Assembly: GCF_003205575.1 (NCBI RefSeq)
Contig: NZ_PYBW01000097.1
Location: 1 to 64,000 of the forward strand
Reading direction: 5' to 3'
Source: Streptomyces tateyamensis
Lineage (GTDB): Bacteria > Actinomycetota > Actinomycetes > Streptomycetales > Streptomycetaceae
DNA length: 64,000 nucleotides
Shown here: piece after piece, positions 45,668 to 59,764 of the stretch
Numbering within the stretch: the stretch's first letter is position 1
Layout: every line of letters starts with the position of its first letter
Position numbers and translations under genes: made by a program
The notes under the pieces: generated by a model
Seen by the model: the letters and a program-made list of their open reading frames with translations, nothing else
Told to the model about the DNA's origin: nothing
The model's database searches: none

Positions 45668-46129
45668 CTACTTCTGGACCATCAGTCGGCCGTTCTCGAC
45701 GCTCACCGGGTAGGACGGCAGCGGCTTGGGTGCCGGGCCGTCCTGCACCGCGCCGTCGCCGGTGGAGAACCGGCTGCCGTGGCAGGGGCACTGGATCTGG
45801 TTGTCCTTGACCTGGTCCACGATGCAGCCGGCGTGCGTGCAGCGGGCGCTGAACGCCTTGTACTGGCCGGCGGTGGGCTGGGTCACCACGACCAACTGGT
45901 CGCGGAAGACCTTGCCGCCGCCGACCGGCACGTCGGCCGCGGCGCCGACCTCGACGGCGGCCGTGCTCCTGGCCGGCGTGGTCGCGGTCGAGCCGGAGCC
46001 GCTGCCCCCCGAGGCGCCGGCCGAGGAGCAGCCGGCCACCGCGACGGCAGAGCCGCCCGCCAGCACGGCCGCCCCGCAGCAGAGCAGGGTGCGGCGGGAG
46101 GTGGTGGGAAGCTCGGCGGACTCGGACAT
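45668..46129 (-). CDS. Rieske [2Fe-2S] Tat lipoprotein
   Basis: The 153-residue precursor has a Tat-like signal ([21 protein letters not shown]) with lipobox VAGC, then a Gly/Ser linker. The Rieske boxes are CTHAGC and CPCHGSRF, including the structural disulfide cysteines of the high-potential class. It would be exported folded and held on the outer face of the membrane. It lies 43 bp upstream of uvrC in the same direction. Its redox partner is unknown. Confidence 0.92.
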   Translation of the reverse strand: MSESAELPTTSRRTLLCCGAAVLAGGSAVAVAGCSSAGASGGSGSGSTATTPARSTAAVEVGAAADVPVGGGKVFRDQLVVVTQPTAGQYKAFSARCTHAGCIVDQVKDNQIQCPCHGSRFSTGDGAVQDGPAPKPLPSYPVSVENGRLMVQK

Positions 46130-46206
46130 GGTGCGAACTCCTGGGCGGGACGGCGGCTGGGGGACGGCGGCAGTCTAGCTGCGGTCCCTCAGCGCGCCGC
46201 CGCCGC

Positions 46207-49113
<2,907 letters not shown>

Positions 49114-49377
49114 TGCTACTGGCGCCTTTCTCCGGGATCTGGCAACAAGAGAACTTCTCCAGTGTCGCCGATCAGCGTATAGCTCAGGCGTTCGATTATC
49201 GAGCTTGTCCAATGGACCCCACCCGGACGAGTGAACGCCGCACCGAGTCAACCGCATACCACTGACAGTCGGGCTGCGTCGCGCCCACTCCCCGCCCGAC
49301 CACCCGCCCGGCGATAGCCTTCGGCTGTCCAACGATCCAGGCCCTGCAAGGCAACGCCCGTCCGGAGGCCCCACCTG

Positions 49378-50145
49378 ATGACCACGCCCGCCGAGACCGC
49401 CGCCACCACCCTGCGCGAGGTGGCGGCCGCCACCGAGCACCTGCTGCACACCGTCGCCGAGCTGGACCCCGAGGCGGTGGCCGAGCCCTGCGCGCTGCCC
49501 GGCTGGACCCGCGGCCACCTGCTGGCCCACCTGTCCCGCAACGCCGACTCGCTGGTCAACCTGCTGGAGTCGGCCCGCACCGGCCAGGACATCCCGCAGT
49601 ACGCCGACGAGCAGGCCCGCGAGGACGGCATCCAGCAGGGCGCCGGCCGCCCGCTCGCCGAGCAGGCGGCCGACCTGCGGGCCAGCGCCGACCGGCTGGC
49701 CGCGGCCGCCGCCGCGCTGCCGGCCGAGGCCTGGGGGGCCGAGCTGAAGCACCGGCACGGCTACACCTTCCCGGCCAGTGAGCTGCCCTGGAAGCGGCTG
49801 TGCGAGCTGGAGTACCACCATGTCGACCTGGCCGCCGGCTACACCCCCGCGCACTGGCCGGACGGCTTCGCCACCGCCGAGTTCCGCAAGCTGACCGGCC
49901 GGTTCGCCACCCTGGACGGCCTGCCCGCGGTCGAGCTGGTCGCCGAGGACACCGGCGACCGGGCCCGGCTGGGCACCGGTGCCGGCGCCGAGGCCCCCTT
50001 CGAGCTGCGGGTGGAGGGGCCGGTGCGGGCGCTGCTGGCCTGGCTCTCCGGCCGGGCCGACGGCGACGGGCTGCAGGTGCACCGCAACGGCGAGCTGCTC
50101 ACCGACCCGCGCACCGCCCTGCCCGCGCTGCCCCCGATGGGCTGA
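49378..50145 (+). CDS. Maleylpyruvate isomerase family mycothiol-dependent enzyme
   Basis: The 255-residue protein begins at ATG 49378 behind GGAGG. The N-terminal DinB-like helical bundle contains [20 protein letters not shown] and, later, [18 protein letters not shown], which includes the conserved metal-ligand histidines. The C-terminal SCP2-like domain is [31 protein letters not shown]. Such enzymes use mycothiol as cofactor. The substrate is unknown. Confidence 0.92.
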   Translation: MTTPAETAATTLREVAAATEHLLHTVAELDPEAVAEPCALPGWTRGHLLAHLSRNADSLVNLLESARTGQDIPQYADEQAREDGIQQGAGRPLAEQAADLRASADRLAAAAAALPAEAWGAELKHRHGYTFPASELPWKRLCELEYHHVDLAAGYTPAHWPDGFATAEFRKLTGRFATLDGLPAVELVAEDTGDRARLGTGAGAEAPFELRVEGPVRALLAWLSGRADGDGLQVHRNGELLTDPRTALPALPPMG

Positions 50146-50167
50146 CCCGGGATCATGTTCCCGTTCC

Positions 50168-50209
50168 GCTGTGCCACTCGACTGTTCTGCTGTGCCACCT
50201 GACTGTGAG
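50168..50209 (+). repeat. Two imperfect 21-bp tandem repeats
   Basis: Two 21-bp units starting GCTGTGCCAC (50168 and 50189) lie just before the RBS of the MBL hydrolase gene. Confidence 0.6.
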
Positions 50210-50218
50210 GAGTAGGTC

Positions 50219-50872
50219 TTGAGCTACCACGGAGACGTCCACGTCGGCGGTCGGCCCGACGTCCGCGAATTGGCCCACCTGATCATCACCAAGGTCGCCG
50301 TCGGCCCGACGAACAACAACGCCTACCTGCTGCGCTGCCGGGCCACCGACGAGCAGTTGCTGATCGACGCGGCCGCGGACGCCCCGGTGCTGCTGGAGAC
50401 GGTCGGCGAGGGGCTGGCCACCGTGGTCACCACCCACCGCCACCCGGACCACTGGGGCGCGCTGGCCGAGGTGGTGGCCGCCACCGGCGCCCGCACCGCG
50501 GCCGGCCGCTTCGACGCCGAGGGCATCCCGGTCCCCACCGACCTGCCGCTGTCCGACGGCGACACCGTCCGGGTCGGCCGGGCCGAGCTGACCGCCCGCC
50601 ACCTGGTCGGGCACACCCCCGGCTCGATCGCGCTGGTCTACGACGACCCGGAGGGCCACCCGCACGTCTTCACCGGCGACTGCCTCTTCCCGGGCGGGGT
50701 CGGCAACACCTGGAAGGATCCGGAGGCCTTCGCCAGCCTGCTGGACGGCGTCACCACCAAGCTCTTCGACGCGCTGCCGGACGAGACCTGGGTCTACCCG
50801 GGCCACGGCAAGGACACCACGCTCGGTGCCGAGCGCCCGCACCTGGCCGAATGGCGCGAGCGCGGCTGGTGA
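50219..50872 (+). CDS. MBL-fold metallo-hydrolase
   Basis: This 217-residue protein starts at TTG 50219 behind GAGGAG. The metal site is THRHPDH (HxHxDH), with later ligands in GHTPG and the Asp in FTGDCLF, and [10 protein letters not shown]. It resembles glyoxalase-II-like hydrolases. It is probably co-transcribed with the mycothiol-dependent enzyme upstream (73 bp), so a thiol-ester substrate is possible but unproven. Confidence 0.92.
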   Translation: MSYHGDVHVGGRPDVRELAHLIITKVAVGPTNNNAYLLRCRATDEQLLIDAAADAPVLLETVGEGLATVVTTHRHPDHWGALAEVVAATGARTAAGRFDAEGIPVPTDLPLSDGDTVRVGRAELTARHLVGHTPGSIALVYDDPEGHPHVFTGDCLFPGGVGNTWKDPEAFASLLDGVTTKLFDALPDETWVYPGHGKDTTLGAERPHLAEWRERGW

Positions 50873-50878
50873 CACCCG

Positions 50879-50915
50879 CCGGTGGCCGCCGCCCGCCCGG
50901 GCCGGCGGCCACCGG
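50879..50915. terminator. Hairpin between convergent MBL and terC genes
   Basis: A perfect 13-bp stem (CCGGTGGCCGCCG, 50879-50891, with 50903-50915) and 11-nt loop fill the 51-bp gap. Confidence 0.8.
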
Positions 50916-50923
50916 GCTGCGGC

Positions 50924-51835
50924 TCAGCCGGTGAGCTCGCGCGCCGCGCCCCGGCGCGAGGCCCACAGGCTGCTGGCCGTGGTGGCCGCGAGCACCAGCA
51001 CGATGAACCCCAGCGAGAGCGGGGTGCTGATCTCCGGCACCGCCACCCCGCCCTCGTGCAGGGCGTGCAGCACCAGCTTGATCCCGATGAAGCCGAGGAT
51101 CACCGAGAGCCCGTAGCTCAGGTGCACCAGCCGCTGCAGCAGCCCGCCGAGCAGGAAGTACAGCTGGCGCAGGCCCATCAGGGCGAAGGCGTTGGCGGTG
51201 AAGACGATGTACGGGTCCTGGGTCAGGCCGAAGATCGCCGGGATCGAGTCCAGCGCGAAGAGCAGGTCGGTCAGCCCGATCGCCAGCATCACCACGGTCA
51301 TCGCGGAGATCGCCGGGAACCACCGGCGCACCGCCAGCAGCAGCGCGTTCTCCTCGAACTCGCTCTCCTGGTGGCCGGACCGGGCCTCCTTGACCAGCTT
51401 CCAGGCGGTCCAGATCAGGAACGCGCCGAACAGGTAGAAGATCCAGGAGAAGCTGGCCACCAGGGCCGCGCCGCCGGCGATGAACAGCGCCCGCAGCACC
51501 AGCGCTATCAGCACGCCGACCAGCAGCACCCGCTGCTGCTGCGCCTTGGGCACCGCGAACTTGGCCATGATCAGCACGAAGACGAAGAGGTTGTCCACGC
51601 TCAGCGACTTCTCGGTGACGTAGCCGGCGAAGAACTCCCCCGCCTTGCCGCCGCCGAACTGCCACCAGAGGAAGCCGCCGAAGGCGAGAGCCAGGGCCAC
51701 CCAGACCCCGGTCCAGATGCCGGCCTCCTTGAGCGAGACCTCGTGCGGCTTGCGGCCGCCGATGAAGAAATCGGCGGCGATCAGGGCGATCAGGACCCCG
51801 ATGGTGGCCGCCCACAGGGCGAACGAAACGTCCAC
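50924..51835 (-). CDS. TerC-family integral membrane protein, probable Mn2+ exporter
   Basis: The 303-residue protein has about eight or nine membrane helices. Two acidic TerC motifs are visible: SLSVDNLFVFVLIMAKFAVP and GLTDLLFALDSIPAIFGLTQDPYIVFTANAFALMGLRQLYFLL. TerC proteins (Alx, MeeF-like) export manganese in other bacteria. It starts at GTG 51835. The leader carries a probable manganese riboswitch and a hairpin over the RBS, which supports a role in manganese control. Confidence 0.93.
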   Translation of the reverse strand: MDVSFALWAATIGVLIALIAADFFIGGRKPHEVSLKEAGIWTGVWVALALAFGGFLWWQFGGGKAGEFFAGYVTEKSLSVDNLFVFVLIMAKFAVPKAQQQRVLLVGVLIALVLRALFIAGGAALVASFSWIFYLFGAFLIWTAWKLVKEARSGHQESEFEENALLLAVRRWFPAISAMTVVMLAIGLTDLLFALDSIPAIFGLTQDPYIVFTANAFALMGLRQLYFLLGGLLQRLVHLSYGLSVILGFIGIKLVLHALHEGGVAVPEISTPLSLGFIVLVLAATTASSLWASRRGAARELTG

Positions 51836-51844
51836 GGAACTGCT

Positions 51845-51871
51845 CCTCCGGCATGGATTCGATGCCGGAGG
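51845..51871 (-). promoter_or_regulatory. RBS-sequestering hairpin of terC
   Basis: CCTCCGGCAT pairs with ATGCCGGAGG around a 7-nt loop. On the mRNA the 3' arm contains the GGAGGA ribosome binding site 8-14 nt before the GTG, so forming the stem would block translation. Confidence 0.72.
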
Positions 51872-51917
51872 TCTCTTCCGCCCGCCTGCGGCGAGCCGGC
51901 GAACCCGGGCGACCGGT

Positions 51918-51967
51918 CGGAGGTCGCCGTGATGACGGGAAGCGCCGAGGGGGAATACTCCCCTCCG
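51918..51967 (-). promoter_or_regulatory. Probable yybP-ykoY manganese riboswitch aptamer
   Basis: On the minus strand the RNA begins CGGAGGGGAGUA and ends GCGACCUCCG, the conserved 5' and 3' halves of the yybP-ykoY class; CGGAGG and CCUCCG close the first stem. CCGU-CAUC-ACGG forms an internal hairpin, as I recall from actinobacterial members. A -10 candidate TAGCCT (51977-51982) places the transcript start about 3-7 nt upstream of the aptamer. The gene downstream encodes TerC, a frequent target of this riboswitch. Confidence 0.75.
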
Positions 51968-52011
51968 TTACTGCGAAGGCTACCAGAGAACGTCAAGCGC
52001 AGGTAAAGAAG

Positions 52012-52596
52012 TCAGAGGAACGGCGCGATGGCCGGCAGCATGTCCTGGAAGGTCCGGGCCTGCGCCACCGCCCCGATCGCCTGCATCGCCCAGCCGTCGC
52101 CGTCCGGCTCGCGGTAGACCTTGGCCATGATCTGGCCGGTGTGCGCGCCGCCGCCGGCCAGCTCGTAGCGGGCCAGCTCCTGGCCGCCGAACTCGTCCAC
52201 CAGGCGGCAGTGCGCGGCGGCCAGCTCGGTGAACGGCTGGCCGCCGTACGAGCTGACGGTGAAGACCAGCTGGGTGATCCGGGCCGGGATCCGGCTCAGG
52301 TCCACCACGATCGACTCGTCATCGCCGCCGGCCACGGCGCCGCCGACCCTGCTGTCGCCGGCGTGCCGCACCGAGCCGTCGTTGCTCACCAGGTGCTTGA
52401 AGAAGACCACGTCGGTCGGCACCCGGTCGGTGTAGAGCAGCGCGGAGGCGTCCAGGTCGATCTGCCGGGGCTTGCTGCCGAACAGGCCGCGCTTGGGCAC
52501 CGCCTGCCAGCCCAGGCCCATCCGGACCAGGGTCATTGCCTCCCCGGTCGACCGGCGCAGCCGGACCTGCTGCCCCTTGCTCAGACTCACCGACAC
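52012..52596 (-). CDS. TerD-family protein
   Basis: This 194-residue single-domain TerD starts at GTG 52596 behind GGAGGGGG. Motifs include VSLSKGQQVRLRR, GLGWQAVPKRGLFGSKPRQIDLDASALLY, the calcium-site loop region SVRHAGDSRVGGAVAGGDDESIVVDLSRIP, and FTELAAAHCRLVDEFGGQELARYEL. Its nearness to terC suggests both answer metal or envelope stress, but they have separate leaders. Confidence 0.93.
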   Translation of the reverse strand: MSVSLSKGQQVRLRRSTGEAMTLVRMGLGWQAVPKRGLFGSKPRQIDLDASALLYTDRVPTDVVFFKHLVSNDGSVRHAGDSRVGGAVAGGDDESIVVDLSRIPARITQLVFTVSSYGGQPFTELAAAHCRLVDEFGGQELARYELAGGGAHTGQIMAKVYREPDGDGWAMQAIGAVAQARTFQDMLPAIAPFL

Positions 52597-52665
52597 GGTG
52601 CGGCCCCCTCCGATGTACGCCACCCTCACCCTAGGCCCTGGGCCGGACCCCCGACCAGGGGCCCC

Positions 52666-52681
52666 GGCCCCGCGCGGGGCC
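52666..52681 (-). terminator. GC-rich palindrome between uvrB and terD
   Basis: GGCCCCGCGCGGGGCC lies 11-26 bp beyond the uvrB stop. Its position fits a terminator, but base composition is so GC-biased that chance palindromes are likely. Confidence 0.4.
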
Positions 52682-52691
52682 CCGCCCCGGG

Positions 52692-54785
<2,094 letters not shown>

Positions 54786-54791
54786 GGATCC

Positions 54792-54814
54792 ACCGTACGA
54801 CCCATCGCCGACAT
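54792..54814 (-). promoter_or_regulatory. RecA-NDp / PafBC-type promoter of uvrB
   Basis: On the minus strand ATGTCGGCG (54814-54806), 8 bp and TACGGT (54797-54792) match TTGTCRGTG-N8-TAnnnT in 7 of 9 positions of the upstream element, with exact spacing. The predicted start site is the G of the uvrB GTG. Confidence 0.6.
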
Positions 54815-54825
54815 TCAGCCGGGGA

Positions 54826-57117
54826 TCACATGTCCGGGCAGGTGAACGGGGCGAGTTCGGCCAGCCAGGGCTGCCCGTCGCCGGCCTTGTTGCCGGACGG
54901 CTGGTAGCTGAGCGGCTCGAGGAGCAGGCCGGATCCGGCCGGCGCGGTCGAGCCGGTCCACAGGTTGATCTTCTGCCAGGCCTGGCCGTCGATCACCGAG
55001 ACGGTGTCCGGCTTGCCGCCGCAGGAGTTGGCGGAGACCTGGCGCCGGCTGTGCGCGGGCGAGTCCGGCCCGGCGGCGTACACGCCGGTGTTGGCCGGCG
55101 CGGTCCAGGTCCCGGTCAGGGTGTCGGCGGTCGCGTAGCCGGTACCGGTGCCGCTGCAGAAGCCGCAGTTCTTGTCGGCGTAGGTGAGCACCCACTTGTG
55201 GCTCGCGCTGTCCTTGAACAGGCCGGTGGACTCCACGTTGCCCAGCTCGGTGCTGTCCAGCTTGCCCAGGTGGGTGATTCCGGTCCCGCTGCCGTCGGTG
55301 CCCCAGTAGCTCAGCTCCTCCAACGAGAGCGAGCCGGTGCCGGGCATCGGGCAGACCAGCGCGAGGGTGTTGTCCTCGACGCTGGTGCTCAGCCCCGCGT
55401 CACCGTTGGCGCCGTCGCACTGGTGCAGGCTCGGGCGGTGGGTGGTGCCGTAGGGCGCCCCGGCCGAGGCCCCGCACGGGCCGGTCGGGCCGTTGCAGCC
55501 CATCGTCATATAGCCGTTCGTGGCCGTGTAGGGGGCGGGCAGGTTCTTGTAGCCGGGGGCGTTGAACCACAGGATGAAGACGCCGTCGTTGGCGCCCCAG
55601 CCCGAGCGCTGGATCATCCGCGGCGAGAAGCAGCCGGAGCCGGAGCCGCAGACCGCCTGGTACGTGTGGCCCGGGTAGTACGGGTCGTCGGCGGTCGCCG
55701 AGAAGAGCAGCTGGGGCGTGGACCACGGGCCGTTCATGCTGGACGCCGTCGAGACGCCGAAGCCGCACCACTGGGTGGCGGTCGCCAGCCAGGTGTAGCC
55801 GCAGTTGTACATCGTGCCGTACAGGTAGTAGGTCGAGCCGAACTTCTGGATCTGGCCGTCGTGCAGGTCCACCCCGCTGATCGTCACCGGGGCCGGCGGT
55901 GCGGTCGCGGGCGGCGGCGCGTCGGTGCAGCCGAAGGCGGCGAGCTCGGGGCGCCAGACCTGGCCGTCACCGGCGGTGTGGCTGCTCGCCTTGAAGTTCA
56001 GCGGCTCGAACCGCAGGTTGGCGCCCTTCTCGTTCATCGCACCGGTCCACAGGTCGATCTTCTCCCAGGCCTGGCCGTCGATCACCGAGACGGTGTCCAC
56101 CTGGCCGCCGCAGGAGCCGGGCGAGAAGATCCGCCGGGCGTCGTCGGACTGGCCCACGCCCTTGTTGCCCTGCACCGTCCACGGGCCCAGCATGTGGGGC
56201 GCGGTCGCGTAACCCGCGCCGGTGCCCGCGCAGTAGCCGCAGTTGTGGTCGGCGAAGGTCATCACCCAGGTGCCGGAGGCGTCCCGGTAGGCGCCCATCG
56301 CCTCGGCGTTGGCGATGCCGGGGACCTTGTCGACACCGACCCCGGTGCCGTTGGTGCCCCACTTGTCGAGCTGCTCCACGGAGACCGAGGTGGTGCCGAC
56401 CGACGGGCAGATCAGCGCGATCGAGCTCGGCTCGCCGACGGCCACGCGCTCCGAGTCGGCGGTCAGGCCCGGGTCGCCGTTGGCGCCGTCGCACTGGTGC
56501 AGGGTCGGGCGGTGGGTGGTGCCGTAGGGCGCGCCGGCCGAGGCGCCGCACGGGCCGGTCGGACCGTTGCAGCCCATCGTCATGTAGGCGTGCGAGGCGG
56601 TGTTGGGGGCCGGCAGGCTCATGTACGCGGGTGCGTTGAACCAGAGCACGAAGACGTTGTCGCCGGCGCCCCAGCCGGACCGCTGCACCATCCGCGGCGA
56701 GAAGCAGCCGGAGCGGTGGTTTCCGCAGACGTCCTGGTAGGTGTGGCCCGGGTTGTACGGGTCGGGCGCGTCCTTCGAGAAGAGCATGACGGGCGTCGAC
56801 CAGGGCCCGCTCATGCTCGACGCCGTCGAGACGCCGAACCCGCACCACGGGGTGGGTTGCTGCTGCCAGGTGTAGCCGCAGTTGTACATCGTGCCGTACA
56901 GGTAGTACGTCGAGCCGAACTTCTGGATCTGGCCGTCGTGCAGGTCAACCCCGCTGACGGTGACTCCGGCGGGCACGGGCGCGGTGCCGGGTATGTTGGC
57001 GGGAGGGCCGATCGGGACGGCTGCCCGGGCGGCGCCCGGGAGGGCGCCGAGGAGCGCGGCGATCAGCAGCAGCAGGACTGCCACGGCCGGGCCGGGACGG
57101 CGGATGGTGCGGGGCAT
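54826..57117 (-). CDS. Secreted protein of two tandem GH43-like beta-propeller domains
   Basis: The 763-residue precursor starts at ATG 57117 with GGAG upstream. A signal peptide ([27 protein letters not shown]) is followed by two copies of a domain of about 350 residues, each starting [28 protein letters not shown]. This opening resembles the first blade of GH43 enzymes (HDPSIIKxGDTYYxF). Each copy also has [45 protein letters not shown] and SCGG. Many conserved cysteines suggest disulfides outside the cell. Substrate unknown; a glycan is likely. It differs from its housekeeping neighbours and looks accessory. Confidence 0.82.
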   Translation of the reverse strand: MPRTIRRPGPAVAVLLLLIAALLGALPGAARAAVPIGPPANIPGTAPVPAGVTVSGVDLHDGQIQKFGSTYYLYGTMYNCGYTWQQQPTPWCGFGVSTASSMSGPWSTPVMLFSKDAPDPYNPGHTYQDVCGNHRSGCFSPRMVQRSGWGAGDNVFVLWFNAPAYMSLPAPNTASHAYMTMGCNGPTGPCGASAGAPYGTTHRPTLHQCDGANGDPGLTADSERVAVGEPSSIALICPSVGTTSVSVEQLDKWGTNGTGVGVDKVPGIANAEAMGAYRDASGTWVMTFADHNCGYCAGTGAGYATAPHMLGPWTVQGNKGVGQSDDARRIFSPGSCGGQVDTVSVIDGQAWEKIDLWTGAMNEKGANLRFEPLNFKASSHTAGDGQVWRPELAAFGCTDAPPPATAPPAPVTISGVDLHDGQIQKFGSTYYLYGTMYNCGYTWLATATQWCGFGVSTASSMNGPWSTPQLLFSATADDPYYPGHTYQAVCGSGSGCFSPRMIQRSGWGANDGVFILWFNAPGYKNLPAPYTATNGYMTMGCNGPTGPCGASAGAPYGTTHRPSLHQCDGANGDAGLSTSVEDNTLALVCPMPGTGSLSLEELSYWGTDGSGTGITHLGKLDSTELGNVESTGLFKDSASHKWVLTYADKNCGFCSGTGTGYATADTLTGTWTAPANTGVYAAGPDSPAHSRRQVSANSCGGKPDTVSVIDGQAWQKINLWTGSTAPAGSGLLLEPLSYQPSGNKAGDGQPWLAELAPFTCPDM

Positions 57118-57214
57118 CAAGGAGCTCCAGCAGAGGGAAGGGTGACGGCCCGTCCGTCGGTGGACGACCGGTCGACACCCTAGGCAGCCGGTCTAACACC
57201 GGCCTAACGCCCCC

Positions 57215-58273
57215 TCAGCCGCGGGCGCTGTCCCGGGCCAGCGCCACCAGGCGGGAGACCGCCCGCAGGTACTTCTTGCGGTAGCCGCCCTTGAGCATCT
57301 CCGCCGAGAAGACCTGGTCGAACGGGATGCCGGAGGCGGTGATCGGCAGCTCCCGGTCGTACATCCGGTCGGCCAGCACCACCAGGCGCAGCGCGGTGGA
57401 CTGGTCCTCCACCGGGCAGACCCCCTGCAGGAAGACCGCATGCACGTCGTCCAGCAGCGCGCCGTAGCGGCTCGGGTGGACCGCCGACAGGTGCCGCAGC
57501 AGTGCCGGGAAGTCGTCCAGCGCGGCACCCGGGGCCTGCTCGGCCCGCTCGGCGACCTGCTGGTCGGTGTACGGCGGCGGGGCGGCCGGCAGGCCGCGGT
57601 GGCGGTAGTCCTGGCCGTCGATCCGCACCGACCTGAAGTGCGCCGACAGGCCCTGGATCTCCCGCATGAAGTCGGTGGCCGCGAACCGGCCCTCGCCCAG
57701 CTTCTCCGGCAGGGTGTTGGAGGTGGCGGCCAGCTTGACGCCGGCCTCGACCAGCCGGGAGAGCAGGGTGGAGACCAGCACGGTGTCGCCCGGGTCGTCC
57801 AGCTCGAACTCGTCGATGCACAGCAGCTTGTGCCCGGACAGGGTGGCCACCGCCTGCTGGAAGCCGAGCGCACCGACCAGGTTGGTCAGCTCGACGAAGG
57901 TGCCGAAGGCCTTCGGCCCGGGCACCGCGTGCCAGAGCGAGGCGAGCAGGTGGGTCTTGCCGACGCCGTAACCGCCGTCCAGGTAGACCCCGGCCGGGCC
58001 GGTCGGGGCGGGGGCGGCGCGGCGGAACCAGCCGCGCCGCGGGGCCTCGGCGGCGTTCAGGCCGGCGGCGAACTCCGCCAGCACGGTGACGGCCTCGGCC
58101 TGGCTGGGCTGGGTCGGGTCGGGCAGGTAGGAGCCGAAGCTGACCCCGGCGAACCGCGGCGGGGGCACCATCTCGGCGACCAGCCGCTCGGCGGCGACCA
58201 CCGGGCGGCGCTCGACCAGCGAGACGGGTGGGGCCGCGGTGGTTATGGCATGGGGGTGTGAGGCTGCGGACAC
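57215..58273 (-). CDS. zapE: AFG1-like ATPase / cell division protein ZapE
   Basis: This 352-residue AAA ATPase has Walker A LDGGYGVGKTHLLAS, Walker B KLLCIDEFELDDPGD, sensor-1 LAATSNTLPEKLGEGRF and the family tail PFDQVFSAEMLKGGYRKKYLRAVSRLVAL. In E. coli ZapE affects Z-ring stability under stress; mitochondrial AFG1 relatives aid protein quality control. GTG 58273 is chosen; TAGGCT lies 8 bp upstream, which suggests a leaderless mRNA. The gene is divergent from the RibD-like gene. Confidence 0.92.
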   Translation of the reverse strand: MSAASHPHAITTAAPPVSLVERRPVVAAERLVAEMVPPPRFAGVSFGSYLPDPTQPSQAEAVTVLAEFAAGLNAAEAPRRGWFRRAAPAPTGPAGVYLDGGYGVGKTHLLASLWHAVPGPKAFGTFVELTNLVGALGFQQAVATLSGHKLLCIDEFELDDPGDTVLVSTLLSRLVEAGVKLAATSNTLPEKLGEGRFAATDFMREIQGLSAHFRSVRIDGQDYRHRGLPAAPPPYTDQQVAERAEQAPGAALDDFPALLRHLSAVHPSRYGALLDDVHAVFLQGVCPVEDQSTALRLVVLADRMYDRELPITASGIPFDQVFSAEMLKGGYRKKYLRAVSRLVALARDSARG

Positions 58274-58310
58274 GGTAATAAAGCCTACGCGCCGTGGAAC
58301 ACTGCCAGTC

Positions 58311-59090
58311 ATGCGCCGACTGATCCCTGCATCACACTCCCAGGAGCTTGACCAGGACGACCTGGCCGCGCTCGCCGAGGTCTACGCGTACCCCGAGCAG
58401 GTGAACTTGGGCCGGCCCTGGCTACGCGCCAACATGGTCTCCTCGCTGGACGGGGCGGCCCGGCTGGACGGGCTCTCCGCGGGGTTGTCGAGCACCGCGG
58501 ACAAGCGGATCTTCGGGGTGCTGCGGGCCCTGTGCGACGTGGTGCTGGTGGGCGCCGAGACGGTCCGCGCCGAGGGGTATCGGCCGGCCCGGGCCCGGGA
58601 GGGGTTCGCCGCCGCCCGGGCCGCGGCCGGGCAGGCGCCGGCCCCGGCGATCGCCGTGGTCAGCCGCAGCCTGGACCTGGACCTGACCGCCCCGCTGTTC
58701 ACCGAGCCGCTGGTGCGCACCGTCGTGGTCACCACCAGGGACGCCCCCGCCGCTGCCCGGGCGGCGGTGGCCGAGGTGGCCGACCTGGTCGAGGCCGGGC
58801 ACGGCTCGGTGGACCTGGTGGCGGCCCAGCGGGAGCTGACCGCGCGCGGCTGGACCCGGCAGTTGACCGAGGGCGGTCCCCGGCTGCTGGCCGGACTGGC
58901 CGGGTCCGGGCTGCTGGACGAGCTCTGCCTCTCGCTGGCCCCGCTGATGACCGCCGGTGACGCGCCACGGATCATGCACGGACTGGAAATGCCGGACGCG
59001 CAGGCGATGCGGCTGGTCTCATTGATCGAGCAGAAAGGTTTCATCTTTACCCGCTACTGCCGAGCGGGCAATCCTGAACCGGGTCAGTGA
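58311..59090 (+). CDS. Pyrimidine reductase family protein (RibD C-terminal domain)
   Basis: The 259-residue protein has the RibD-type dihydrofolate-reductase fold: GRPWLRANMVSSLDGAARLDGLSAGLSSTADKRIFGVLRALCDVVLVGAETVRAEGY and TEGGPRLLAGLAGSGLLDELCLSLAPLM. It lacks the deaminase half of RibD. It could reduce a pyrimidine or flavin precursor with NADPH. The actual substrate is not known. ATG 58311 is the start. Confidence 0.9.
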   Translation: MRRLIPASHSQELDQDDLAALAEVYAYPEQVNLGRPWLRANMVSSLDGAARLDGLSAGLSSTADKRIFGVLRALCDVVLVGAETVRAEGYRPARAREGFAAARAAAGQAPAPAIAVVSRSLDLDLTAPLFTEPLVRTVVVTTRDAPAAARAAVAEVADLVEAGHGSVDLVAAQRELTARGWTRQLTEGGPRLLAGLAGSGLLDELCLSLAPLMTAGDAPRIMHGLEMPDAQAMRLVSLIEQKGFIFTRYCRAGNPEPGQ

Positions 59091-59200
59091 TCACTCCCAA
59101 GGGGCCGGTGTGCCGCGTGTGCCGCGTGAGGAAAGCTTCCGCCGGGCACTATGAGAGGGGACACCGGACCCCGGGGGCCTGCGACACGGAAGGGACTCTT

Positions 59201-59659
59201 GTGTTCAAGACCGTACTGATGATCGAAAAGGCGCTCTCCGACGCCGACGTGGAGCTGGTCACCACGCTCCACGGCGAGGAGAAGGTCTCCTTCGTCGTCC
59301 TGATGCAACCCCGCGGAAAGACCGACGAACTGCTGCGCGCACTGGACGACGTGGCACTCGGGCATCTGGACAAGGCGGTGCACGAGCGCACCGAGGCGGG
59401 AGCTGCGGAGGTGGCGGACGAGTCGCTCGAACACAGCCTGCGCCACCTGCGGGCGGCGGGGGCCGAGGCGGTCGGCCGGGTGGTCGTCGAGCACCCGCTG
59501 GACAGCCTGCGCGCGGTGTGCGAGGAGACCGGCGCGGACGAGGTGCTGGTGCTGACCGCACCGCACTTCGTGGAGGAGTTCTTCCACCGGGACTGGGCCT
59601 CCCAGGCCCGGCACAAGGTGGGGGTCCCGGTGCTGAAGCTGTTCGCCAGCGAGTCCTGA
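59201..59659 (+). CDS. Conserved actinobacterial alpha/beta protein of unknown function
   Basis: This 152-residue protein starts at GTG 59201 behind GGAAGGGA. It has an alternating pattern (FKTVLMIEKALSDADVELVTTLHGEEKVSFVVLMQPRG ... GAEAVGRVVVEHPLDSLRAVCEETGADEVLVLTAPHFVEEFFHRDWASQARHKVGVPVLKLF) that resembles a UspA-like fold. Databases sometimes call such proteins indole-3-glycerol phosphate synthase; the length and motifs do not support that. It lies between the RibD-like gene and murC. Confidence 0.82.
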   Translation: MFKTVLMIEKALSDADVELVTTLHGEEKVSFVVLMQPRGKTDELLRALDDVALGHLDKAVHERTEAGAAEVADESLEHSLRHLRAAGAEAVGRVVVEHPLDSLRAVCEETGADEVLVLTAPHFVEEFFHRDWASQARHKVGVPVLKLFASES

Positions 59660-59764
59660 GCGCGTCACCGGCCGCCGTCGGTGGTGCAGAATCGTCCTTG
59701 CGGGCGGCGCCCCCGGGGAGCCCGCTCGCGAGGACGATTCCGCCACTGACTACGGAGCACACCC

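Noticed and set aside
49192-49202. TCGATTATCGA upstream of uvrA as a LexA box
   Set aside because: It is palindromic but does not fit the actinobacterial LexA consensus (TCGAAC-N4-GTTCGA) in its inner positions.
49114-50082. N-terminal extension of uvrA
   Set aside because: The open frame runs on, but the residues are unlike UvrA and overlap the opposite maleylpyruvate-isomerase-like gene.
59201-59659. Indole-3-glycerol phosphate synthase
   Set aside because: At 152 residues it is too short and lacks barrel motifs; the label seen in some databases appears to be a misannotation.
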